Assembly (NCBI GenBank): GCA_963556495.2
Contig: OY747705.1
Location: 7,372,501 to 7,436,500 of the forward strand
DNA from: Valencia hispanica
Lineage: Eukaryota; Chordata; Actinopteri; Cyprinodontiformes; Valenciidae
Direction of reading: 5' to 3'
Length of the DNA stretch: 64,000 bases
Below the pieces are notes generated by a model. The model made no database searches. It was given only the letters and a program-made list of their open reading frames with translations, and was not told the origin of the DNA. A program made the translations under genes and the position numbers. The first letter of the stretch is position 1, and each line of letters starts with the position of its first letter. This document shows positions 54,724-64,000 of the stretch, piece after piece.

Positions 54724-56274
54724 GACCCTTTCCAAAAAATTAGAATATCATGGAGAAGTTTATTTATTTCCATAATTCCATTCAAAACGTTAAACTTCCA
54801 TAGATTATAGATTCAGGGCCCACAACTTTAACGATTTCAAGTATTTAGTTGTTTATTTGTACATAATTTGGGCTTCCAGCTCATAAAACCCACCGCATCA
54901 GGAATTCCAAAAATTTTTAATACTGTGAAGAAATTACTTCTCAGTTTTTGCAGAAAAAAAGAAAGAAATTAGGATCACATCAAGTCAATCAAAAAAATGG
55001 CTTCACTTTGGTTCAATTGTCTCAGTTAGGTTCAATATGGGGCAGACTGCAGACTTGACAACTGGCCAGAAGACCCTCATTGATCCCCTCCATAGGATGG
55101 GTAAGCCACAAAAGTTCATAGCTAAGGAGGTTGGCTGTTCACAGAGTGCTGTGTCCAAGCATATCAATGGAAAGTTTAGTGGAAGGGCAAATTGTAGCAG
55201 GAGAAGATGCACCAGCAGAAGAGCTGACTGTGGGCTTCAGTGGATTATCAAACAGAGAAGACTCATGAATCTGGCAGAGATCCAGAAAGCGTTATTGGGC
55301 TACAAGTGTCGGGCACATCGGGTCAAATCAATTCTGAGCCTGAGCCAACGTAGGAAGCGTCTCAACTGGGCAAAGGAGAAGAAGGACTGGACTGTTGGCC
55401 AGTGGTCCAATGTCCTCTTTTCCGATGAAAGTAAAGTGTGCCTTTCATTCGGTAATCAAGGTCCAAGGGTTTGGAGGAAGACGGGAAAGAAACAAAACCC
55501 AAGCTGCTTAAGGTCCAGCGTGAAATATGAGTCATGATTTGGTGATGCAAAGTCCAGTGCAGGTGTTTGTCTACTCTGCTTTCTTAAATCCAAGGTCACT
55601 GCATCAGTCTACCAGAATGTTTTAGAGGACTTCATAATTCCTTCTGCTGAGGATCTATATGGAGATGCAGATTTCATCTTTTAGCAGGACCTGGCCCCTG
55701 CCCATATCCCGCCAGAAGCACCAAAACCTGGTTTGATGCCCATGCCATCACAGTGCTTGACTGGCCAGCCAACTATTCGGACCTAAACCCCATTGAGAAT
55801 GTCTGGGGTATTCTCAAGAGGAAAATGAAGGGCACCAGACCCAAAAACAAAGAAGAGCTGACAGCAAGCATCAAGGAAATCTGGGCTTCCAATACTCCCA
55901 GGCAATGCCACAGGCTGATTGCTTCAATGCCACGGTGCATGGAGGCAGTGATTAAGGCAAAGGGGTTCCTTACCAAGCATTGAAGATTGACATATTGTTT
56001 TGAAAGTACCATATTTTAATTGATTTGATGTGATCCTAATTTCTTTCCTGAGAAATAAATGGTGATTTTTTTTCACAGTATTCAAATTTTTTGAATTGCT
56101 TTTTTTGGGGGGTTTTATGAGCTGGAAACCCAAATTATGTACAAGTAAACAACTAAATACTTGAAATTGTTTAAGTTGTGGGCCCTGAATCTATTATCTA
56201 TGGAAGTTTAACGTGTTGAATGGAATTATGGAAATAAATAAACTTTTCCATGATATTCTACTTTTTCGAAAGGG
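54724..56274 (+). mobile_element. Tc1-like transposon with ~200-bp inverted repeats
   Basis: 54724-54905 and 56110-56274 are long inverted repeats (ACCCTTTCCAAAAAATTAGA on the left; ACCCTTTCGAAAAAGTAGAA reversed on the right; TAGATTCAGGGCCCACAACTT-type block in both). Long repeats of this size are the IR/DR type of fish and frog Tc1 families. Confidence 0.9.
55037..55983 (+). pseudogene. Tc1 transposase, interrupted
   Basis: Opens with MGQTADLTTGQKTLIDPLHR and a helix-turn-helix (KFIAKEVGCSQSAVSKHI). It continues through RRKRLNWAKEKKDWTVGQW to VLFSDESKV (first catalytic Asp) and SVKYES, then a stop at 55535-55537. The same frame goes on with another stop at 55682-55684 just before QDLAPAH (second Asp). 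A frameshift follows, and the C-terminus is readable again from 55753 (LDWPANYSDLNPIENVWGIL with the third acidic residue, ending GFLTKH at 55983). Three breaks; cannot encode an active enzyme, though all three acidic residues are present in pieces. Confidence 0.88.
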
Positions 56275-56312
56275 TTTGCATGGTCATATGTTTTAATTAT
56301 CTTACATATTCA

Positions 56313-56440
56313 CCCACCGTTACTCTGATACCCCTAAATAAAACTGCCTTCAGAATTCCCCCAGTTAGTAAACAGTCGATCTGTGTGTTACCTATTCTCA
56401 GTATAAATCCAGCCATTTTGTGAAGGCTCTAGTGTAGAGC
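56313..56440 (+). repeat. Tc1-like fragment
   Basis: TTACTCTGATACCCCTAAATA, CAGTCGATCTGTGTGTTA, CTCAGTATAAATCCAGCC and TGTGAAGGCTC match the region just inside the end of a common fish Tc1-like family; other pieces of it are at 57660-57815 and 61695-61850. Confidence 0.7.
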
Positions 56441-57320
56441 CCTGCAATGGGATTGGGTTCCCACGCGACCAAACACAAATCTTGCGGGAGCAGGCAGCTT
56501 TAAGGTTGCATTGGGTGGAAGGGAGCGGCTAATAAAAACAGCGGGTCCCTCTCAAATATGCTAGAAGGTGGGTAGCACAACTGATGTTGCCAACAAAATT
56601 AAGGGTAAAGAACATGAGTATACCTGTGTGTAGTGCACCATCGGAGAGGGCATTTAGTGTCTGTTTTACAAGAAAGATGCAGTAGCCTGAAACCAAAATC
56701 TCTTAGCAATATTCTCTTTCTGCACCGCAATCTTAAGTAAGAGATGTTTGTTTGATTAAGTACCCCCTTTTGAGTTATTCTGTGTTCAACTTCTGAGCCA
56801 ATGTATTAACGTAGGCAACAGCAAGTTCAGTTGTGTTTTTAATGTGTCTCAGGGTTTTCAGTTATTTATAAACTCTTGTTCAAATTGAATGTGATATTGT
56901 CACATTTAATAGTTTTGATATTCTTATAACTGCAGTCATAGTTTGCTGTCTCGGGATGAACATTGTGATTCAAAGCACTGATTTTGTTGAATGTAATTTT
57001 ATTCATTCTTCTTTTCTAATAAAATGGTGGATATAAAATTATTTCAATTTTGAATTGAATTGAATTGGATATAAAATTCTTTTGAGTTTGCCTATAAACC
57101 TATAGGGAGGCAGGAGTGGGTGGGTTTGGACACATATTGTGGGAGTGGGCGGGATTGAAATTATAGTCCAGTCCAGTACCTACTATAAGCATTAGTTTCA
57201 TAAGTTTTCATATTGAGAAAATTGATTTTGAAATGTGTTTCTCCAGCCTTAATTTATTATTTTGTAATTATGTTTTTTTTTTGTTTTTTTTTACACAGTC
57301 TTTAAAATTCCAGACTTTGC
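56441..57320. other. spacer
   Basis: No gene seen. AT-rich, with a TTGAATTGAATTG run near 57048. Confidence 0.3.
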
Positions 57321-57329
57321 ACATAACTT

Positions 57330-57540
57330 CATTTTGTTCTGTCTGATGACATCATTTTCGAAATGTTAAGGCAGATGTTCTGATTATTTACTCAGTGCTC
57401 AAGTAGCTTTTTTTACCAAATACTTTTTTACTCTTACTTGAGTAATTTCTTAGATGGCTACATTTGACTTTTACTTGAGTAAAAATGTATTGAAGTAGTA
57501 CTACTTTTACTTGAGTTGGATACTCTACCCACCTCTGGGG
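57330..57540. repeat. hAT-like terminal region (TTACTTGAGTAA)
   Basis: Repeated TTTTACTTGAGTAA words ending TACTCTACCCACCTCTGG, the familiar end (CAGAGGTGGGTAGAGTA reversed) of fish hAT non-autonomous elements. The other end is not found. Confidence 0.65.
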
Positions 57541-57659
57541 TTATGGTATTAAACAATATCCACATCTTTAAACATTTGGCAGTGTTCTGTTCAATCTGTC
57601 ATTCAAAAATAAAGAGCATGGCAAAACAGCAAAGCTATCAAAGCGTCTCTATTTTGTCA

Positions 57660-57815
57660 CAGTAGATTCTAATTAGGGGTATCATAGTAAAGGGGGTGGA
57701 ACACAAATGGATGTCATTTCTTTAGAAAGACATTTATTCATAAAATGTGTATTATTTTTCTTTAATTTCTAAAACGATAAGCTGCTTTGTGTTGGTCTGC
57801 CATATAAAAAACCCA
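57660..57815 (-). repeat. Tc1-like end fragment (reverse)
   Basis: ATTAGGGGTATCATAGTAAAGG, CTTTGTGTTGGTCTGCCATA: the reverse of the same family as 56313 and 61695. Confidence 0.65.
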
Positions 57816-59589
57816 ACCAAATATATTCTATATATATTATAAGTCTGTGGCTATAATATAATAAGATGGGCCCTTTACAATACTCCACGTAGCTCTCACT
57901 TTGATTAAAACGTGGCTGGCTCCTGTTCCATAGCCACTGGTGTGTTCAAGTCGCAGAAATATTTGATTGTAACATATTTCTTTGTTGCATCTTTCACAAA
58001 AATAAATCCTTAAAACACAAATAAATCTTGCTGAAGTTACCTTAAACAGAACCAAAGGCCCAACCCAACATCTCAAGTCCTTTTCATTTGCTAACCACAA
58101 GATGTTTTTTAAAGGATTGTTGTAGTTTAGCACAGATATGAAATCACAAGACAGCTTCCCTCCCAACTCTTTCCTCTTATAGACTAACGCAGTCAGTGGG
58201 ACAGCCTTTAGGTCTGAAGTAAAGATGGTTTCTTCACTCACACTTCAATAACTCCCCCATGATGATCATGATATCAGGACAAGATGTTGTCACTAGCTAA
58301 ATTGTGTAATCATGAGGCCCACTTTGCTGAGAGTGAAAGAAAAGTCTGGTAGCCATGTTAAAGTGTGGCCTACATGTTTGATTTGGGCATAACAGCTGAA
58401 TTTTGGCTTAGTTGGAGACATGTGAGCAACTGCATATGGGTTTTTAATGAATGACTGCATGTTGGCCTGGGCATGGTTGTCTAATCCTGTGTAATCCTTC
58501 CCTGATGAAACCAGACACAGTTGAAATATTGGCAAAAGAGAAGGATTAGTGATCATGGACTCTGCCAAAGCATGTGATACCAGCACGGGCACATGCTTTA
58601 CTCACATCTATACAGCTGTCCACTGGCCCAGAGAGGCACTCCAACAAATGGGACGCACTGATTTAGAAGTACGGGATGTGCAGTGCATGTGAAATGTGCT
58701 TTGCCAATAGTACATTCCTCCTCAGCAGCAACAGTTTTTGAAATGAAATTATTAATCAAAGAACATTCAATGTCCAGTTGCATGCATTTACGGCCACAAA
58801 AGGAACAAGGGGTTTAATTGGTTAACTTATTAATGTGGCTTGACTGCAACACGCTTCCTGCTCTCCCTGTGTGGACAGAATATGAAGCACAAATCGATTT
58901 GAATCACTTGAGCATATGGAGGATTAAACTGTCCCTTCTGGATGAAATAAATAAATTCGATCAAATCTCTGCATCAGATAGAACAGTTCAGGGATGGAGG
59001 AGAGAGAGGTTAGGCATGCTGGATGTCTTTTATAATCTGGACTCAAATAAACAAAGCAATAATGGGCTCAGAAGTTCTGTCTCTGTAAAGTAAAGACAGA
59101 AATAATTAACTCATTCATGGATATGTACTTTGCAGGACTCCGTCTCTAAATTGTAACACCCATTTTTAGAATTACTTGTTGCAATAAGTCTATTTGTAAG
59201 GCTGTTTATTAGATTTCATAGATATGTAAATAGAAACTGTTATATCTGGATACATATTACTTTTTTAAGTTATTAAAGTAAATGCTGCTACTTAGATCAC
59301 TTAGTACAATGCATTACAATTCGAGAAAATACCAGAGGTCATGTGAATTACATGTGGTTATGATTTTTGAGTGTTTCTATTTTGGTTATCATTTCTGTTT
59401 TCTTATTGTTTCCAGAGTCTGCATTATTGTTATTTAGGTTTCATGGACATGGGTTCGTTCCAATGTGTTCTTTTTGAGGTCATGTCTTATTAGCTAAATA
59501 CTTTGTGTTTAGTTTCTTACTTATGTTCTTGTGTTCTGTTCTCTGTATAAATTTATCTTAGATTAGGGTTTTGTCATGTTTTTGAACAG
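57816..59589. other. spacer
   Basis: Frames at 57837-58241 (minus) and 58293-58592 (minus) have no recognised motif. 59345-59580 is T-rich like 1915-2300. Confidence 0.3.
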
Positions 59590-60320
59590 TAAGACCCAAA
59601 TGCAAACAACTGGAGGCAGGAAGGATGGGGAATAAAGGACCTTTATTGAGAACTAATCTGAAATAACAGATAGGTCTGTCATGTTAAGATATGTCTTCTT
59701 GACCCATATGCACAGCACCGCTAGGGAGACCAGTTGTAAAATTACAAAGTCTTTATTGAGACAAATAATGTGATGAAGGACGCGGGAGCTGGGAACATTG
59801 CACTAGGAACTGGAGTTTAGAAGAACTGCAGAGGAAATGGTCCAAAGGTGAGATTGAGTCCAGGAGGAAATGTATTTGTTGACATGAGCCCAAGTGAGGC
59901 TTACTCAATATATGGTTTATTGAACGCCAGGGAGGAGTTAGGAGTCCAGGATGTCTGTGGGAGTCTCCTGCTGCGTTCTTGGATATGTGAAGATGGTAGA
60001 GTCCAGGAGCGAGGCCAGACAGAGCATAGAGATGGAGCATGGAGAGACTTGGAGCTTGAAGGCTGACAGATGAAGAATGATGACCAGGGCTTCTAATGAA
60101 GCTGGAGAACGGATCACAAAGAAATTGCAACGAGGAACACTTTGGAGGAACACAAAGGGCTAAGCAAGTTTGCCTAGAGAATGGCACACAGGAGGAAACA
60201 GAAGACTTGAGGTTTCATTACCAAGCGGTTTTCAACATTCAGGCACCGAAGATCTGACAGCCAGCTCCTATTACCCTACACCTGTGATGAGCTCAATGAG
60301 CTGCACCTGTGAAGGTGCAG
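59590..60320. repeat. dispersed repeat, partner of 6480-7050
   Basis: Begins GTAAGACCCAAATGCAAAC and holds CTTTATTGAG twice (59641, 59750). It then has purine-rich GGAG/CCAGGA words and ends in the CATTCAGGCACCGAAGATCT block shared with about 7000. This is a frequent fish repeat of undecided class; frames across it are not genes. Confidence 0.5.
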
Positions 60321-60599
60321 CAGTCAGGCTCCGCCCTCGGCTTGATGGACAGGTCTTCAGCTCAGCTGGGACCTCTGGTGGCAGTCTCCAGAATGGTGGA
60401 GAGAAAGCAACAGGAAGCAGCAGACAGACAGAGAGACAAAGACACACACCCCAGAGTCCTAACAAGGTCAAGGTATGGAAGCTCAAGACTGAAGATAGAC
60501 TAGTTTCACCCAGCAAGATATTTAAACAGATTTCAAACCTGATTTTCCCCTTTTGACAATCTTAAGGAATGCCCAAATCATCGTGATGGCTCTTGACCT
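60321..60599. other. spacer
   Basis: Low-complexity AGACA words; nothing else. Confidence 0.3.
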
Positions 60600-60602
60600 T
60601 AC

Positions 60603-61452
60603 TAGGGCTGCTGCAGCTATCGACTATTTTAGTAATCGAGTAATCTAGCAATTATTCTGACAACAATTGAAAAATCGGATAAAGAAATAGATAATTCAAA
60701 GGCAAAGTGTAGAATATGCAAAATTAAAATATCATATTAAGCAGGCTCTACAATTATATACATCATCTAAGCTTTTCTGTCGTTTCACTGTTAATAGTTC
60801 AAAGTTTATAAATATTTTATTGTTTGTTTTTTTACTTTAAAATCTTTATTGTTGAAGTACTCTGTTTCATGATGAATATAATAAGCCATATTAATAATAA
60901 ACATTTAATGTGTATTTGTAGATTAGTAATTCATTTTACATTCTTTTTGGTGATAAATTAATTATATTTTCAAAAAATGTGAAGAGGCACTTTGGAGCCG
61001 GTTCTTTTTAGTGAGCCAAGCCAGAAGATGCGGTTCTCCTCAAAGAGACTGAATACCCATCACTATTGAGAACGTTCTGTTGTGGAACGCTAATTCAGTT
61101 TAGCAAGAAACACACCATGCTGTTTTTCTCTCTTGTTTAGTATGTTGTGGTCATGTACTTTTGATAGTTGTTGCTGTTACTGTCATGGAGTTTCTTCTTT
61201 ACACTCCTCAATACATTTATCTCTGTTGGACATCCTTCAGTGTTTTAGATATGTTGGCAGCATAAGCTAATAGTATTGGGTTGTGTTACGGCAATAATCA
61301 TTGGGTGGAATGTCACCGTAAGTGAGGGCGTTGTGTGACTGAAATGACTGTCTGGGCGGACGCATGACATAGTGATATTAAATTTAACTAATTTGCCTCG
61401 AGTATTTTTAGTACTTGAATTACCTAAGCAATCGTTTCAGTACTAATAGATA
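60603..61452. mobile_element. hAT-like non-autonomous element
   Basis: The left end GGGCTGCTGCAGCTATCGAC with TTTTAGTAATCGAGTAATC and the right end TCGAGTATTTTTAGTACTTG to ATCGTTTCAGTACTAATAGA are loosely inverted. The interior 60690-61025 is shared with 11828-12095. No transposase frame. Confidence 0.5.
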
Positions 61453-61694
61453 ATCCTGTGTGGTGTGTTGAGAGCGCTATGATCTGCTCAGAAAGACGGC
61501 AGGACCGTTCACAAATCGGGGATATCCAACATGTTGGATTGTTTTTGCCCGATATTGCAGCGTGTGTGCTGTGTTCTGAGGACAAACAGGCATGCAGCTT
61601 GTTAAATGGGACTTGATGCGCAAATAAAATATAAGAACAAAGGAAGACTAATTACAAATCGCAACTTGTCACATTTTAGCCACTCCCTTAAGTG
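61453..61694. other. spacer
   Basis: Nothing recognised. Confidence 0.3.
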
Positions 61695-61850
61695 AATTTC
61701 AAGGGGATTTTATGTGGTGGACCAATTTGAAGTAGTGTTAAAATTTGAAAGAAACTGATACATGGTTGTCAAATTTTCAATTATATATTATATTATCAAA
61801 ATATCTGAAAGGTCGATTGTGAATTTGTATTTAGCCCTCTTGAATCCTAA
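61695..61850 (+). repeat. Tc1-like end fragment
   Basis: CAAGGGGATTTTATGTGGTGG, GATACATGGTTGTCAAATTTT, ATATCTGAAAGG and TTGTATTTAGCCCTC are the outer part of the family found at 56313 and 57660. Confidence 0.65.
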
Positions 61851-62542
61851 ATTTGTCAAGTTGTGTAGTCTACAAATCTGGGGCCTCATTTATAAAGCTT
61901 GCTTACAGACAAAAGGGGGTCTGAAAATTGAGTAAATCACTGTCATTGCAAACATTGTGAATTAAAGAAAAAAACGTGACGGAAAAATGTGCTGAACTTA
62001 AAGCTGCTGTCCAGAGTATTTAAGCTCGAGAGAGATTTTTTGAATTCCCCTACCAAGGTCCCTCACAAAACATCCCTCCCCTCTCGCTCCCTCTAGCCCC
62101 ACCTCAAAGATTTTGCACGAGCATCACCAGTGGTGTCACAGCAGGACAAGAGGAAAGCAGCAAGCGCTTTCGATAATCACCCGATTGTATTTTGTTATGA
62201 ATATTTCAGAGGTGAGTGAGTTCTCCATTGGCTCTCTTCCAATATGGCGACTGCAAACAGGTGCGGCCTGTGTAAATAGGCTCATCATCACAGGTTGGCA
62301 CGATGCCAATGTAAGTTGATTGACAGCAGACGAGACGGAAACTTGAATTCTATTGTCTAAAAATATTTGCCGGTCAGTGTGAAATGAATAGCGGTCTGAG
62401 AGAGGAAGGGGGGACTTAGGAAGAACAACAAATGTTGTGGAGTACTAGTCTTTTATCATAGTTTTGAACTCCACTATAGTTTTAAAGATTTATAAAACTT
62501 TGATACGTAAATATATTCTCTGCAGCTTTAAAGCACACCAAA
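61851..62542. other. spacer with repeat edge
   Basis: 61882-61930 has GGGGCCTCATTTATAAAGC, the edge of a widespread fish repeat. No gene. Confidence 0.35.
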
Positions 62543-62962
62543 GCCTCATTTCCACTGAGCAGAACGGTGCGGCTCGGTCCGGTCTACTATTGCATAATTC
62601 TGACTTTTCATGGGAGCGTTTCCACTGCCTACTGAACTCTCCCTGAGCAGGCGGGGTTTAACCTGGACGCTTGTGTGGCATCATGCTGGAGGGACGAGGA
62701 AGTGGGTGACGCACAAAAAAACACAGAAGAAGAGGAGGAAGAAACAACAACAATAGAGCCCATCCAGCAGCTCATGGTCTTCTTTCTTGCTGTTTTCTTT
62801 ACACAAATACGACCGCTGTGTTTAACAAAAGGCTCAGTGTGGCGTTGTCCTTTCTATTGCCCAACACCTGAAGGGAGACCATTAATGGACCTGCTGTATG
62901 GGCCGCTTCTACAATGGAAACAGACTAAAAGGCGGACCGGACCGCTCAGTGGAAACGAGGCA
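62543..62962. mobile_element. PIF/Harbinger-like MITE
   Basis: GCCTCATTTCCACTGAGC on the left is mirrored by GCTCAGTGGAAACGAGGC on the right, with inner CGGTCCGG-type words on both sides. Same style as 9985-10563 but a different family. The 96-codon plus frame inside is not a known protein. Confidence 0.75.
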
Positions 62963-63399
62963 TAGGAGACTTGCTTATACGCACATTTTGGACATGGGGG
63001 ACACTGACACTGTAGACACTGACACTGCATACACATGAACACAATACTAACAGTCAGACCCTCCCCACCCTGTCTCTGAAGTGAGAATAAATATTAGAAT
63101 CTGAATGGAAATATGTGGCATTTAAGAGTTATGTCACAGTACATATGTACGTCTTCAGATTATATAGCAATTGCACTCATTGGTATATTAAGTGTGATTA
63201 AGGTGTGTAGCAACAGATCTGTTGACTGAGTAGAAATATAAATACTGCATTGGCACTCCTTGAAGATTTTTCACTGGCAGTTTAATGAATTTTTAATGAA
63301 TCCATATACTGTGTGAGTTTCACTTTCTGAAATGAGTGACAAAATATAAACTTTTTTCATGATATTCAACCTGTACTATGTGAGGAGAGAAACCAACAC
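62963..63399. other. spacer
   Basis: TGCCAGTGTCAGTGTCTACAG-like repeats of ACTGACACTG at 63002-63030; nothing else. Confidence 0.3.
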
Positions 63400-63402
63400 A
63401 CC

Positions 63403-63744
63403 ATGCCTAATGTGAAAAAAGGTTGTGGGCATGATGTTAGCAAACTGGTTAGCGTTGATGGGAAGATAAGTGGAGCTAAATACAGCAGAATCCTGGAAGA
63501 AAACCTGTCAGAAGCTGCTAGACTCGAGACTGGGCTGGAGGCTTGTCTTCAAACAGGAAAAGGAAACTTAAACATTCAGCAAAAGCTGGAAAGGTTTAGA
63601 TCAGAGCATTTTCATGTGTTAGAATGGACTGGTGTTAAATCAGATTTTTTGCAATACAAGAAAACTACTATCTCCAATCTGAGTGAACTTGAGTTTTTTT
63701 GCAAAGAAGAATGTGCTAAACTTTCAGTCTCCAGATGTGTATAA
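63403..63744 (+). pseudogene. Tc1-like transposase, C-terminal fragment
   Basis: A 113-codon open frame. VDGKISGAKYSRILEENLSE matches the stretch between the first and second catalytic Asp of Tc1 transposases. HFHVLEWTGVKSDF stands where [16 protein letters not shown] should be, and LSELEFFCKEECAKLSVSRC is the usual C-terminus. The second Asp motif (NDPKH) and the SPDLNPIE box are replaced by unrelated residues, so it is inactive although still open. No inverted repeats were found near it. Confidence 0.75.
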
Positions 63745-63894
63745 CTACTAAGACTAATAGCTTTTATCACAGCTAAAGATGGATTTACAGTATATTAGGT
63801 CAGGAGTTTTAAATTTGACTTGTGAAAAACCCTTGTTAAAGCTTTTTTCTCCTTCCTCTTTAAAACTATGCATTACATTAATTTGGTCAATTAC
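63745..63894. other. flank of the Tc1 fragment
   Basis: AT-rich, nothing seen. Confidence 0.3.
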
Positions 63895-64000
63895 AAATTC
63901 AATTCAATTCAGTTTATTTATATAGCGCCAATGCACAACAAATGTCATCTCAAGGCACTTAACAAGAAGTCATTTCAATATATTTATGCAAACATTCCAA
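63895..64000 (-). repeat. L2 LINE 3' tail, runs off the window
   Basis: CAATTCAGTTTATTTATATAG, GCGCCAATGCACAACAAATG and TCTCAAGGCACTTAACAAG. Same tail as 12761-12900. Confidence 0.9.

Noticed and set aside
56313..56440. AATAAA at about 56336 as the polyadenylation signal of an LTR whose promoter would be at 53955
   Set aside because: The sequence around it matches a Tc1-like family (CTGATACCCCTAAATA block), so it is not an LTR end.
62675..62965. 96-codon plus frame with acidic run
   Set aside because: Lies within a MITE bounded by inverted repeats; no domain.

Overview
The window looks like ray-finned fish (percomorph-type) nuclear DNA and is almost entirely mobile DNA in various states of decay. 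The evidence is the repeat mix: L2-clade LINEs with the usual fish 3' tail, RTE/Rex3-like tails ending in GGAT repeats, several Tc1-like transposon families, a Sushi-like Ty3/gypsy remnant, PIF/Harbinger- and hAT-like MITEs, a THAP/DDE + YqaJ (ISL2EU-like) DNA transposon and a class-I-like endogenous retrovirus. No RNA gene, CRISPR array or bacterial feature is seen. Protein-family names come from memory of the families; no search was run.

Layout. 0-18 kb: a LINE on the left edge, MITEs and fold-back repeats, a second LINE on the minus strand, a gypsy remnant, and a dead Tc1 element. 18.9-25.0 kb: a six-kilobase DNA transposon with two convergent spliced genes. The plus-strand gene has a THAP finger and a DDE_Tnp_4 transposase over three exons. 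The minus-strand gene has a SWIM finger and a YqaJ nuclease over five exons. I could trace the second as a continuous reading frame of 493 codons with GT-AG introns. 25.0-30.1 kb: two plus-strand genes of unclassified multicopy teleost families. The first is a broken C-terminal piece. The second is a five-exon PB1-like/SAMD3-like gene damaged by only one apparent frameshift. 30.6-38.7 kb: repeats, an RNase H-bearing I/Nimb-like LINE (minus), and a Tc1 element with an exact TA duplication.

44.255-50.851 kb: a minus-strand provirus with two identical 387-bp LTRs and a GAAGG target duplication, inserted into a MITE. It has an open gag, a gag-pol junction with an in-frame UGA-CUA stop, a pol that has lost its RT and integrase catalytic parts, a broken env, and an unusual leader with five hairpin repeats. 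53.9-64 kb: a promoter-like segment, a third Tc1 element with about 200-bp inverted repeats, hAT-like and PIF-like repeats, Tc1 fragments and a last LINE tail on the right edge.

How parts work together: in the 18.9-25 kb element the DDE protein is presumably the transposase and the SWIM-YqaJ protein an accessory nuclease of unknown role. In the provirus gag and the cis signals (LTRs, primer site, polypurine tract) are present while pol is not, so it most likely moved by using enzymes supplied by a related copy. Nothing here looks like an ordinary conserved host gene.
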